From Sphingomonas sp. UV9 (GTDB taxonomy: Bacteria > Pseudomonadota > Alphaproteobacteria > Sphingomonadales > Sphingomonadaceae): 64,000 bases of DNA. The position numbers were made by a program, and so were the translations under genes. Numbering within the stretch: position 1 is the stretch's first letter; the number at the start of each line of letters is the position of its first letter. Positions 24,333-32,581 of this stretch are shown piece after piece. The notes below the pieces were generated by a model. The model was not told the DNA's origin. It worked only from the letters and a program-made list of their open reading frames with translations, and made no database searches. The stretch lies in the NCBI RefSeq assembly GCF_004101245.1, contig NZ_SCIN01000002.1, positions 930,001-994,000 on the forward strand. The letters run 5' to 3'.

Positions 24333-24874
24333 GCGTCGATTGCCAAAGGTATGCCGATCGCATGCAGAGCCTGCTCGAGCAGCCGCCAGATGCCGAAACC
24401 GTCGACTACGGGGTTTACCCAGCTGGTCAGAGGGCAATAGCGTCGGTTGGACGGTGGCCGGTGATGGCCTGCATGATGCGCAGCGGACTGCACAAGGCCG
24501 ATCTCCTGCAAAATCCGAATGGCGCGGTTCGAGAGGCGTGGCTGGTGCGTCAGGAAATGAACGCTCGAGCTGACCGCCCCGCCGATCGTTGCGGAGAACC
24601 AGACGAGCGACGGGCCGAATAGCGCGAGCCACATCAGCGATACGACGCCGGCCGCCAGCCACGTCGTGCCGTTACGTGCGACGACGCTGCGAGCCGCGAA
24701 CGCCATCGGCTCGCGGTGGTGGAGACGGTTCGACGCGACGACGGTGGCGCCGAGGAACGGCGTTCGCTCGGTCAGCACGCGATCCTCGAGCCAATGAAGA
24801 ACACCGCCCAGGAGATCAGCGATCAGCCATCCGGCGAGGAGCTTGGCGATGACCAGGAGTATCATGTCGATCAT
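24329..24874 (-). CDS. CarF/TMEM189 (Kua)-type lipid desaturase family protein, 181 aa
   Basis: The start at 24874 overlaps the spanin gene (ATGA) and the end overlaps R, so it is an integral part of the lysis operon. About four membrane segments surround histidine motifs in the order of the Lipid_desat family: ADLLGGVLHW (about 19-28), RLHHREP (54-60), SSVHFLTHQ (105-113) and 'AAHHAGHHRPPSNRRYCPLT' (131-150) followed by WVNPVVDGF. In Myxococcus and animals this family desaturates alkyl-glycerophosphoethanolamine to plasmalogen using a di-iron centre; the substrate here is unknown. No P2 counterpart exists. Confidence 0.82.
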   Translation of the reverse strand: MIDMILLVIAKLLAGWLIADLLGGVLHWLEDRVLTERTPFLGATVVASNRLHHREPMAFAARSVVARNGTTWLAAGVVSLMWLALFGPSLVWFSATIGGAVSSSVHFLTHQPRLSNRAIRILQEIGLVQSAAHHAGHHRPPSNRRYCPLTSWVNPVVDGFGIWRLLEQALHAIGIPLAIDA

Positions 24875-25206
24875 CTTGCGTTCCCGACCGGGCAGGTCCC
24901 CGGTGCGCTCCAATTTACCAAACGGTCGGCGCGATCGGCGTTGCCTGCGAAGGCGCGCGCGAGGCGGATGATGCCGGCGCGGATCTTGGTCGGGATCTGC
25001 GCGATTAGCGACGGATCCTCGGGCAAGCCGTCCGGGCGGTCTGCGCACTTCAGCAGCTCGGCCGGGGGCGTGTCCTTCACCTTGACGACGATCGGCGTCG
25101 AGACGACCGCTGGCGGTGCCTCAGCGTGCCGGGCGCAGGCCGGCAACGCCGTTAACAGCGCGAAACCAATCGCTATCGACAAGGTTCGTCCGTTCAGCTT
25201 GCGCAT
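24871..25206 (-). CDS. Rz1-like outer-membrane spanin lipoprotein (111 aa)
   Basis: It has a signal peptide ending in a lipobox-like LPAC (LSIAIGFALLTALPACARHA), a Pro-rich segment, and 'PPAELLKCADRPDGLPED', typical of P2 LysC/Rz1-like o-spanins. The first 86 bases overlap the end of the Rz-like gene in another frame, the standard nested arrangement. It is longer than most Rz1 proteins. Confidence 0.85.
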   Translation of the reverse strand: MRKLNGRTLSIAIGFALLTALPACARHAEAPPAVVSTPIVVKVKDTPPAELLKCADRPDGLPEDPSLIAQIPTKIRAGIIRLARAFAGNADRADRLVNWSAPGTCPVGNAR

Positions 25207-25585
25207 CTGCCATCTCCATTCGTTGGGCGGCCGAGCTCGCTGCTTCAGCAGCAGCGCGCGCGGCCAGATTGTCGTTGTTCTGTCGCGCGTCGTGATCGGC
25301 GAGCGCTTGCGCGAGCGTCGACGCGGCGAGCTGATCGCTCTCGCTCTTGAACTTCACGAGGCCGGCCACGGTCTGCGCGCACCGCACGCCACGCGGCGTC
25401 TTGCCGATCGCCGCGAAGTCCGTGCCGGATCCGGCGCAGATCAATTCTGCGCGGTGCTGCAGATCGTCGCGATCGGCACTGACCTGGCGGTAGTGGACGT
25501 ACAGCCAGGAGCCGACCGCCGCGACGGTGAGCAGGACGAGGAAGAACGCTTCGGCCTTCACCTTAGCGAAGAGGTTGCGGATCAT
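25121..25585 (-). CDS. Rz-like inner-membrane spanin, 154 aa
   Basis: There is an N-terminal membrane anchor (AFFLVLLTVAAVGSWLYVHY, about 12-32), then a periplasmic alpha-helical region (QVSADRDDLQHRAELIC, 'DQLAASTLAQALADHDARQN', 'LAARAAAEAASSAAQRMEMA'), as in i-spanins. The o-spanin gene starts within its 3' end. Together they fuse inner and outer membranes in the last step of lysis. Confidence 0.82.
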   Translation of the reverse strand: MIRNLFAKVKAEAFFLVLLTVAAVGSWLYVHYRQVSADRDDLQHRAELICAGSGTDFAAIGKTPRGVRCAQTVAGLVKFKSESDQLAASTLAQALADHDARQNNDNLAARAAAEAASSAAQRMEMADAQAERTNLVDSDWFRAVNGVAGLRPAR

Positions 25586-26169
25586 CGGGGCAGCTCCTTC
25601 AGGCAGATCTCGCGCTCGCGTGCGCGACGGGCGACCAGGCCGGGCAGGACCCGACCGCCGGCGAACCGGTAACGCGGGAAGAAATCGCAGCCTGCGCGCC
25701 ATTGGCCGGCGTTCCAGAACCGTGCGATGCTCGACTTGCAGACCATCGAGACGCCGACGTTGTAGGCGAGCGACACGATCGCGATCGCCTGGTTCGTTCG
25801 TCCGTAGACGCCGGGAATGCACTTGATGACGCCCTCGGCATGCGCGATCAGCTCGCGCTCGAGCATGGTGGTGCATTGCGCCTCGGTGTAGGTCTGCCCG
25901 AGCTTGATGTCCTTCGTGGCGATCCCGTCGCACGCGGTGGCAACACCGACCGCGTCGAGATAGGCCTTCAGATACTGTTTGCCGGAGACGTGCTTGACGA
26001 CGATCGCGCCGCTCGGGGCAACCGTTGCCGCTACCTTTCGGCCGCTCTCTTCGGCCGGGACCATCGTGAACAGCGCCAGCGCTGCGGCGACGCTGCCGAG
26101 GACGCCAGCGAGCGTCTTGACGGCGACCTTCGGTTTCGGGGCGGGTACTGGCATGCCATGTCCGGGCAT
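25582..26169 (-). CDS. phage endolysin, GH24-like with N-terminal anchor, 195 aa
   Basis: The N-terminus has a hydrophobic SAR/TM-like segment (TLAGVLGSVAAALALFTMVP, about 19-38), so it may be secreted without holin help. The catalytic region resembles T4/R21-type muramidases: 'LKAYLDAVGVATACDG', 'LGQTYTEAQC' and 'IAIVSLAYNVGVSMVCKSS'. The position of the T4 Asp20 (D72) and Thr26 (T78) is kept, but the expected catalytic Glu before 'GxxxKAY' is replaced by Ser/Gly ('HVSGKQYLKAY'). Related prophage lysozymes in sphingomonads seem to share this form (recollection). It overlaps the holin and spanin genes. Confidence 0.85.
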   Translation of the reverse strand: MPGHGMPVPAPKPKVAVKTLAGVLGSVAAALALFTMVPAEESGRKVAATVAPSGAIVVKHVSGKQYLKAYLDAVGVATACDGIATKDIKLGQTYTEAQCTTMLERELIAHAEGVIKCIPGVYGRTNQAIAIVSLAYNVGVSMVCKSSIARFWNAGQWRAGCDFFPRYRFAGGRVLPGLVARRAREREICLKELPR

Positions 26170-26522
26170 CACTTGGGATCCTTCTTCGGAATGAGCGCGA
26201 GCAGCCGCTCGCTGAGCTTGCCGGGCAGTTCGGCGAGGACGGCGCTGCAGCCGGCGATGAAACCGGGGGCGCCCTTGAAGGCTACCATCGCGACGAGAAA
26301 GCCGATCGCCTGCGCGACGAACGGGTGCAGACCGAACATTGCGTTGGTCGCGTTCGTGACGAAATAGCTGACGACGATCCCGACCCAGACCTGCGTGATA
26401 CGCTGGCCCCATGTCAGGCCGGTCTCGACCAACAGGCTGACGACGGAGCCGAGGCCGGCGGGGACCAGGCTGACGACGAACGCCAATAGCCAGGTCCCGA
26501 ATTCGTGGAGGAGGTCCTTCAT
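26169..26522 (-). CDS. putative holin, 117 aa, three membrane spans
   Basis: Three hydrophobic helices are visible: WLLAFVVSLVPAGLGSVVSL, VWVGIVVSYFVTNATNAMFG and FVAQAIGFLVAMVAFKGAPG. The tail is positively charged (LIPKKDPK), as in class I-like holins. Its position between X and the endolysin is that of the P2 holin gene Y. The ATG at 26522 is chosen because the longer frame runs into X. Confidence 0.8.
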   Translation of the reverse strand: MKDLLHEFGTWLLAFVVSLVPAGLGSVVSLLVETGLTWGQRITQVWVGIVVSYFVTNATNAMFGLHPFVAQAIGFLVAMVAFKGAPGFIAGCSAVLAELPGKLSERLLALIPKKDPK

Positions 26523-26526
26523 GAGA

Positions 26527-26733
26527 TCAGTCCCAAAGCTGGATGAGGTCGATCTCGACCGAAGAGGCGGGGAGATCGGGAATGGTGACGGCGCGACCTT
26601 CGCCCAGCGCCACGCCACTTGCGGCGAGGCCGGGATTCGCAGCGAGGACAACGGGGAGGGCGGACATGCCTTGTCCGGTCGCGCGCCAGACGAGCTCATC
26701 CAGCGCTTCGCCCTGCAGCGCACGCACGATCAC
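26527..26733 (-). CDS. X: tail protein GpX (LysM-like), 68 aa
   Basis: A P2 gpX homologue: 'VRALQGEALDELVWRATGQG', 'ALPVVLAANPGLAASGVALG' and 'GRAVTIPDLPASSVEIDLIQ' (LysM-like fold). The GTG at 26733 overlaps the stop of L (GTGA); a second GTG two codons later is possible. It ends five bases before the holin start. Confidence 0.92.
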   Translation of the reverse strand: MIVRALQGEALDELVWRATGQGMSALPVVLAANPGLAASGVALGEGRAVTIPDLPASSVEIDLIQLWD

Positions 26734-27227
26734 AGCAGGCGCGATCGACTGCGCGCGCGGCCGAGCATGTCTCGAATGGCGAGCGTCGCCGTGCGGAGCA
26801 GATCCGGCGCGCGGTCCGCGTTGTCCTCGTTGCGCGGACGCCCGTCGGCCGTCGCGCTGATGTCGTGGTGCGTGGCGGCGAGGTCGGCCGAGGCGTATGC
26901 ATGGACCGCACGACGCCACAGCACGATCGCGCGCGGTTCACCGCCGATCGCCGGCAGCGGGCGCCCCGCGCGGTTGCGCACGATCGCCGTCGCGAGGCTC
27001 GTGACGCCGGCGTCTTCCTGCGCGCTGCGCCATTCGCTCAGTTCTACATCGGCCGACAGGATCCCGCCGAGCAGAGCCTCACGCGCGCGGCCGTCGGTTA
27101 CGACCGCCGGCATGCGTTGCGAGATCTTGAACGCTGCGATCGAGAGCTCCGGGTACCAGGCATCGCCCGGGATGATGTCGGGGACGGCCGGGGGAGTCGC
27201 GACGGGTGGAACGGCGACCATGCTCAT
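26730..27227 (-). CDS. L: head completion/stabilisation protein GpL, 165 aa
   Basis: P2 gpL features: 'WYPELSIAAFKISQRMPAVV', 'REALLGGILSADVELSEWRS', 'VLWRRAVHAYASADLAATHH' and 'DLLRTATLAIRDMLGRARSR'. It closes the head after packaging. It starts 18 bases after the small inserted gene. Confidence 0.93.
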   Translation of the reverse strand: MSMVAVPPVATPPAVPDIIPGDAWYPELSIAAFKISQRMPAVVTDGRAREALLGGILSADVELSEWRSAQEDAGVTSLATAIVRNRAGRPLPAIGGEPRAIVLWRRAVHAYASADLAATHHDISATADGRPRNEDNADRAPDLLRTATLAIRDMLGRARSRSRLL

Positions 27228-27245
27228 GGCCGGTGCGCCCCGCGG

Positions 27246-27428
27246 CTAGCGGGGGGTGGGGAGCGTCAACCGACGGGTGAAGCCGAAGCTCCTCGTCGAC
27301 GACGTTCCGCCCCCCGAGCGCCGTGGGGCGAGCTCGTGGTCCTCGTGACGAAGCACGAGGGCGAATATGAGAAGCCAGATGCCAAAGGCGATCTTCAGCG
27401 CGGCCGATATAGCGAGGGCCTCAACCAT
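27246..27428 (-). CDS. small single-span membrane protein between M and L, 60 aa
   Basis: It overlaps the stop of M (ATGGTTGA). The N-terminus is one transmembrane helix (ISAALKIAFGIWLLIFALVL), followed by a charged, Gly/Ser/Arg-rich tail. It is not part of the P2 set. A regulator of lysis timing or host membrane factor is conceivable, but no function is known. Confidence 0.6.
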   Translation of the reverse strand: MVEALAISAALKIAFGIWLLIFALVLRHEDHELAPRRSGGGTSSTRSFGFTRRLTLPTPR

Positions 27429-28176
27429 CGGTAGCCGTTCGAATTGCGCGCTCGAGTTGCTCGAGGCGTTTCTTCACGCCGACGGTATCATCGAGTTCGA
27501 TCGCACGGCGCAGATGACGCGCTGCGCGTTCCTGCGCGCCGCGTCGTGCGCCGGCGGGGCCGTCGGCATCCGGCGACGTGAGCTCGACTTGGCGGATCAG
27601 AGCGAGGCCCTGCGCCTTTTCCAGTTTCGCGCGCACCTGGTCGAAGATGTCGACCGGTGGTGCGACCAGATCGTCGACCTCGGATAGAGTGCGGAGCATC
27701 GCGGCGATCGCCGCGCGCTCCTCGTTTTCGTCGTTGCCCTCGGTACCCTGCCCGAGCCGCTTGATCGCGGCCTCAGCGATTTCTTCACAGATGAGGGTTG
27801 GCGCCGTCCGGTCGAAGCGGTCGGGCAGGGTGAGGTTGTGGCGGAGAACGTAACGCGCGAGCGGCATGGCCGCGTCGAACGCACCGATATCGATCCGCCA
27901 GATCATGTTCCATGTGAGGATGTCGTCTTCTGCACCGCCTTCGGATGCCAGGACGCCATCGATCCAGTCGTTGTATTCGGGCGCGAGCTCGCGCTTCAGC
28001 TCGATCTTGGCCTCGGTCGACTGGATCTCGTGCAGTCGACGCAGATCGACGCCGAGCTTTGCGCGCCAGAGTTCATACTCGGACGCCGCAGCGCCACCGC
28101 GCACGGGCGCCGGGTTGGCCGCGGTAACCGCGACCTGGCCTAGCGCTCGCGCGCGATGACGTTGCGCCGGGGTCAT
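27421..28176 (-). CDS. M: terminase small subunit GpM, 251 aa
   Basis: A P2 gpM family protein: 'MTPAQRHRARALGQVAVTAA', 'LHEIQSTEAKIELKRELAPE', 'ILTWNMIWRIDIGAFDAAMP' and 'LARYVLRHNLTLPDRFDRTA'. It recognises the phage cos region for packaging with P. The start shares a base with the stop of N. Confidence 0.94.
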   Translation of the reverse strand: MTPAQRHRARALGQVAVTAANPAPVRGGAAASEYELWRAKLGVDLRRLHEIQSTEAKIELKRELAPEYNDWIDGVLASEGGAEDDILTWNMIWRIDIGAFDAAMPLARYVLRHNLTLPDRFDRTAPTLICEEIAEAAIKRLGQGTEGNDENEERAAIAAMLRTLSEVDDLVAPPVDIFDQVRAKLEKAQGLALIRQVELTSPDADGPAGARRGAQERAARHLRRAIELDDTVGVKKRLEQLERAIRTATDG

Positions 28177-29228
28177 TACGCGCCCGGTGCCTCGACGAGG
28201 TTGATGTTCTCGATGAGCGCGGCGAGGCCGTGGTCCTCGACGACGTAGTCGTCATTCGACGACTGGTAGTCTTCGATCCGCTTGCGCTTCGCGTTCTCTT
28301 CGATCTGACGCCGGCGCGACTGCTCCTGCACGTAGATCGACAGGTTATCGTACGTGGTGATGAGCAGGGCATCTTCCGGGAAGAACGGCACGCGCACGGC
28401 TGGCAAGCCGCCCAGGCGCTTGGTCGACATGATCACGTCGGCCGCGACCTGCTCGGTGGGCTTGAGATCCTGGTTGATAACCGAGAAATACTTGTCGTGA
28501 ACGAGCTTGCGGCCGCAGATCACGATCAGGTCGGTCCGCTCGCGATGCCAGGGGTCGAGCAGCTCGATGCCGTCGTACACCAGCGCGTCCAGGTTGGCAT
28601 AATCACCGCCGGAGCCGACATCGATGGGCTGCTCGGTCGTAACGCCAGCGACCCGGTCCGACGCGCCCTTGACGGTGGTCGAGCCCATAACCTGGCTCGG
28701 CGACTTGAGACGCAGTTCCTGCAACCAGCCGATGTTCATGTCTTCGAGGTTCGGCGCCGTCGCGAGGTCGCTTTCCAGCGCAACATGCGTGCCACGGAAG
28801 CCGATCCGGATGCGATCGAGTGCCTGCTGGTTGACGATCACGGACTGGATCCGGACCTCGAAGTCGTCGAACTTCGCCCACTGGTCGAGCTTCGCCCAGG
28901 TGACGTGCGTGTTGTAGTCGGTCTCCTCGCAGCGATAGCGCTGCGACACCAGGCCGGTCGGGTCGCGGGTCACGCGATCCTTCGAATTCGTGTCGGTGCG
29001 GCTCGCGATCGGGCCGCTCGAAACGACGCCGACGGTTTCACCCTCCATCTCATCGACCAGGAACACGTTGATCGCCGTGAGGAACGCGCTCGAATCCTGC
29101 TGCTTGGTCTCGATCTTCTGCGCGACGCTGGGATCGACCTGGAACCGGACGGTCGCGTCCTCGATGCCGTTAATGTCGGCGATGTTGGTGAGGTAGGAGG
29201 TGTAGAGAAGGCGAGTGGTGTTCTTCAT
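28176..29228 (-). CDS. N: major capsid protein GpN, 350 aa
   Basis: A P2 gpN homologue with HK97 fold: 'YTSYLTNIADINGIEDATVR', 'AFLTAINVFLVDEMEGETVG', 'IASRTDTNSKDRVTRDPTGL' and 'YRCEETDYNTHVTWAKLDQW'. The first ~30 residues would be trimmed by the O protease as in P2. Confidence 0.96.
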   Translation of the reverse strand: MKNTTRLLYTSYLTNIADINGIEDATVRFQVDPSVAQKIETKQQDSSAFLTAINVFLVDEMEGETVGVVSSGPIASRTDTNSKDRVTRDPTGLVSQRYRCEETDYNTHVTWAKLDQWAKFDDFEVRIQSVIVNQQALDRIRIGFRGTHVALESDLATAPNLEDMNIGWLQELRLKSPSQVMGSTTVKGASDRVAGVTTEQPIDVGSGGDYANLDALVYDGIELLDPWHRERTDLIVICGRKLVHDKYFSVINQDLKPTEQVAADVIMSTKRLGGLPAVRVPFFPEDALLITTYDNLSIYVQEQSRRRQIEENAKRKRIEDYQSSNDDYVVEDHGLAALIENINLVEAPGA

Positions 29229-29283
29229 GGGAAGGTGACCTCATGGGGCGGACAGGCGGAGCGGGTGATGACGGGGAGGGCGA

Positions 29284-30153
29284 TCAGCACTCGGCGCGCT
29301 GCTGACCCCCCGTCGTGCCGCCCGTGGACGGCTGGCGATTGAACTGGCCGGGCTTAGGCGTGCCCTCGACCTGCGTGCGCAGCGTTTCCTGGTCGGTGCG
29401 AAGCTTGCCCATGTCGCCGCGCAATTCCTTGCCGAGCTGGATCATGGCCGCAGCCATGTCGGTGAAGCCCTTGGTGACCTGAGCACTGAGCTCGTTGTCG
29501 TTTGCGGGCGGCTCGGATGCAGGCGGGGGCGGCGTCACGACCGCAGGCGCAGCCGTCTTGCCGCTGAAGAAACTGGTGATCGCGGCGAACATGCCCGCGG
29601 CGCTGTCGGCCGGCGGTGCGGCGACCTCGCCCTCCGCCAGTTCGAAGCTCGTCTCATAGCCGAGCGAGAACACGTTGCCGGCCGCGGTCAGCTTCGGGCC
29701 CGTGCTGAGCGCGCCAGGGTGCTTGATCGCGAAGCTGAGTACGTCGGTGCCGAGCGACGCCGGCGTATCCGTCACCGCCAGGCCAACGATGTTCGCCTTG
29801 CCGGTGTTCGCGAAGTTCGGTGCGACCTCGATCGACGTGTAGATCTTCTGGCCGTTGGCGGTCATCGCCACCAGTTCGTCGCTCGCCTCGATCTCGGCGC
29901 GGAGCGCCAGCTTCTTCACCGGCTTGCCGCCGAGCTGCAGGGTGACTTCTTCGGTCGATACCGAAAGGACGTCGCCGTAGATCTTGAACGGGTCGCCGCC
30001 CGACAGACCGACGATGTGTTCCTTGTTGACGCGGGCGCCATAGGTGGCGCGGTTGTAGGTCGCGGCGATATCGGTCAGCCAGCTCGCTTCGATCGTGCGG
30101 CCGTCGACGGTGTCACCTGCGACGGCGACGATGAAGGACTTGGTCTTTGGCAT
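29284..30153 (-). CDS. O: capsid scaffolding protease GpO, 289 aa
   Basis: The N-terminal protease domain is P2 gpO-like: 'SFIVAVAGDTVDGRTIEASW', 'YGARVNKEHIVGLSGGDPF' (His of the triad) and 'LVAMTANGQKIYTSIEVAPN' with 'NIVGLAVTDTPASLGTDVLS' (Ser). A Pro-rich linker leads to a C-terminal helical scaffold (VTKGFTDMAAAMIQLGKELR). The ATG at 30153 fits; the longer frame runs into the dyad. It is divergent from P and begins the long head-lysis operon. Confidence 0.94.
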   Translation of the reverse strand: MPKTKSFIVAVAGDTVDGRTIEASWLTDIAATYNRATYGARVNKEHIVGLSGGDPFKIYGDVLSVSTEEVTLQLGGKPVKKLALRAEIEASDELVAMTANGQKIYTSIEVAPNFANTGKANIVGLAVTDTPASLGTDVLSFAIKHPGALSTGPKLTAAGNVFSLGYETSFELAEGEVAAPPADSAAGMFAAITSFFSGKTAAPAVVTPPPPASEPPANDNELSAQVTKGFTDMAAAMIQLGKELRGDMGKLRTDQETLRTQVEGTPKPGQFNRQPSTGGTTGGQQRAEC

Positions 30154-30268
30154 GAGTGCGCTCGCTCTCGCTTGGATCGGTTTGGCGCGACCGGGACGGG
30201 GGAGGGACAACCCGATCGCGCCTGAAGCCGACAAAGGCGCGATGATGTGGCATTTCGGCAACGCGGGG

Positions 30269-30295
30269 CTGTTGTCAGGACGCACGCGACAACAG
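30269..30295. promoter_or_regulatory. late activator (Ogr-type) dyad, site 3, between O and P
   Basis: CTGTTGTC (30269-30276), 11 bases, GACAACAG (30288-30295). The centre (30282) is 59 bp upstream of the P start codon. O, on the other strand, starts 129 bp from the centre, so the site could serve both directions with different leaders, or O may have an unseen promoter. Confidence 0.8.
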
Positions 30296-30340
30296 CAGGG
30301 CCGCTCTGTCTGGTAACTTCCGCCGCTAGCGTCGCCGGCG

Positions 30341-32581
30341 ATGGGCTCAGATCGTCACCCCGAACCGAACGCGCCGCTGCACGGCGAACGCTTCCTCGAC
30401 CCGCGCCGCCTGGCGCGGAGCCTCTACTGGCGTGGGTGGGGCGTCACCGAGCTGGTCGACGAGCTCAACAAGTTGCACGGCCTCGGGCTGAAGACGAACA
30501 CCGTCCAGTCCTGGAAGACGCGGGACGCGTGGGACGATGCGCCGATGATCGAGCGCGCCGAGGATTGCACGGTCGCCCGTTACTGCATGCTGGTGTGCAA
30601 GGAGACCAAGACGGGCTCCGACTATAAGGAGATTGATCTCCTCGGCCGACAGGTCGAGCGGATGGCGCGGGTCCGCCGATCGCTGCAGCCCGGCGGGCAT
30701 AGCGGCGACATCAACCCGAAGATCGCCAACCGGAACGCCGGCGAGAAGAAACAGGCACGCAAGAATCATCTGACGGCCGACCAGGTCGCTGAGATAAAGG
30801 CCGCCTTCGAAAGCGGCCTGTTCGATTACCAGCTCGCCTGGCGCGCGCCGCTTGCCGGCGTCGACGTCGCGGCTGGCAATGTCGTTCCGTTGCGGCAAGA
30901 CCTCGTTACATCTTCGGCGAACGTCACCCGGTTCATTCTGAAGTCACGCCAGATCGGTGCGACGTTCTACTTCGCACGCGAAGCATTCATTCGCCTGCTG
31001 GAAACCGGCAACAACCAAATATTCATTTCGGCTAGCCGCGCGCAAGCGAACATCTTCCGGCAATACATCGTTGATTTCGTGATGGCGGTTACCGGCGTGA
31101 AGCTGGAAGGCGATCCGATCACGATGGATCTGACCTGGGACGACGGCGCCGGGATCACTGGACCGAACGACGAAAGCCCGAAGCTCTATTTCCTCGGTAC
31201 GAATTACCGGACGGCGCAGGGTTATCACGGCGACGTCTACGTCGACGAATGTTTCTGGGTGCATGGTTTCGACCGGATCGACGACGTCGCCAGCGCGATG
31301 GCGACGCAGGCGCGATACCGGATCACCTATTTCTCGACGCCATCGACGGTCGCGCACGACGCGCACCGGACTTGGAACGGCGAAAAATTCAACGAGGGCC
31401 GGGAAAAGTCCGAGCGCGGCAGCTTCAAATTCACGGATGACGAACTGCGCGCCGGCGTGCTCGGCGCAGACGATATCTGGCGCCAGCGCGTCACGATCCT
31501 CGACGCGATCGCCGGGGGTTGCGACCTCATCAACCTCGATCGGCAGCGCAAGCGCTACGCGCCGGACGTCTTCGACCAGCTCTATATGTGCCAGTTCATC
31601 GACGACAGTCAGTCGATGTTCCCGTTCAACCTCATGCGGCGCGCGATGTGCGACAGCTGGGACGAATGGGCGAAGGATTTCCAGCCATATGCGATCCGCC
31701 CCTTCGGCGAGCGCCCGGTTTGGGTCGGCGTCGACCCGGCGGAGAGCGCTGCCGGCGACGCCGCAGCCGTCGTCGTTATCGCGCCGCCCGATGTTCCCGG
31801 CGGCAAGTTCCGCGTGCTCGAGAAGTATCGGCACACCGGTTACGACTTCCAGCGCCTGGCGGCGTTCGTCCTCGCGTTGCGCGATCGGTACAACGTCGAG
31901 CACATCGCGATCGACACGACCGGCATGGGATCCGCGACCTGGAAGCTGGTAGTCGCAGAATTCCCGACGGCACGCCGGATCGATTACAACGTCGCCGTGA
32001 AGACCGAAATGGTGCTGAAGGCGAAGAACGTGTTCAGCGCCGGCCGGATCCAGTTCGACAACGGCGCGATCGATATTGCGCACAGCTTCATGGCAATCCG
32101 CGCCGAGCTTACCGGCAGCCAGAAACAGATCACCTATACGGCCAGCCGCGCCGGCGACACCGGGCACGCGGATCTCGCCTGGGCGATCATGCACGTTCTT
32201 CACAATGAACCGCTCGACCCGGAACAGGCCGGCGTGAGAAAATCCCGAATGAGGATCTACGGAAATGGACCAGCCAAAAACGATCGACGCGATTCCGGCG
32301 ACACCCGCGCCGAGCGGCGCGATCGTCGCGACGTCGTCACCCGACACCGCGACGGCGCCGGCACGCAGTCGCGCCTTTCGATTCGGCGAACCAGAGGCCG
32401 TGCTCGATCGCCGCGAGTTCCTCAACCGCATGGAGGCGCGATGGAACGGCAAGTGGTACGAGCCGCCTATATCGCCCGTCGCGCTCGCAAAGACGCGCCA
32501 TATGTCGCCGCATCATTCGAGCGCGATCAAATACAAGGTCAATCAGCTGACGCGCTTCTTCGAGCCCTCGCGGTGGCTTGA
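30341..32581 (+). CDS. P: terminase large subunit GpP (frame runs into Q)
   Basis: The ATPase domain has a Walker A-like KSRQIGATFYFAREAF (about residue 205), Walker B 'GDVYVDECFWVHGFDRIDD', and a C-terminal nuclease start 'VGVDPAESAAGDAAAVVVIA' with 'IAIDTTGMGSATWKLV'. An N-terminal helix-turn-helix-like region (LYWRGWGVTELVDELNKLHG) is usual. The family pattern ends near 'RKSRMRIYGNG' (about 32250), but no stop occurs and the frame continues 317 bases inside Q, giving a 106-residue Arg-rich tail. See findings. Confidence 0.92.
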   Translation: MGSDRHPEPNAPLHGERFLDPRRLARSLYWRGWGVTELVDELNKLHGLGLKTNTVQSWKTRDAWDDAPMIERAEDCTVARYCMLVCKETKTGSDYKEIDLLGRQVERMARVRRSLQPGGHSGDINPKIANRNAGEKKQARKNHLTADQVAEIKAAFESGLFDYQLAWRAPLAGVDVAAGNVVPLRQDLVTSSANVTRFILKSRQIGATFYFAREAFIRLLETGNNQIFISASRAQANIFRQYIVDFVMAVTGVKLEGDPITMDLTWDDGAGITGPNDESPKLYFLGTNYRTAQGYHGDVYVDECFWVHGFDRIDDVASAMATQARYRITYFSTPSTVAHDAHRTWNGEKFNEGREKSERGSFKFTDDELRAGVLGADDIWRQRVTILDAIAGGCDLINLDRQRKRYAPDVFDQLYMCQFIDDSQSMFPFNLMRRAMCDSWDEWAKDFQPYAIRPFGERPVWVGVDPAESAAGDAAAVVVIAPPDVPGGKFRVLEKYRHTGYDFQRLAAFVLALRDRYNVEHIAIDTTGMGSATWKLVVAEFPTARRIDYNVAVKTEMVLKAKNVFSAGRIQFDNGAIDIAHSFMAIRAELTGSQKQITYTASRAGDTGHADLAWAIMHVLHNEPLDPEQAGVRKSRMRIYGNGPAKNDRRDSGDTRAERRDRRDVVTRHRDGAGTQSRLSIRRTRGRARSPRVPQPHGGAMERQVVRAAYIARRARKDAPYVAASFERDQIQGQSADALLRALAVA

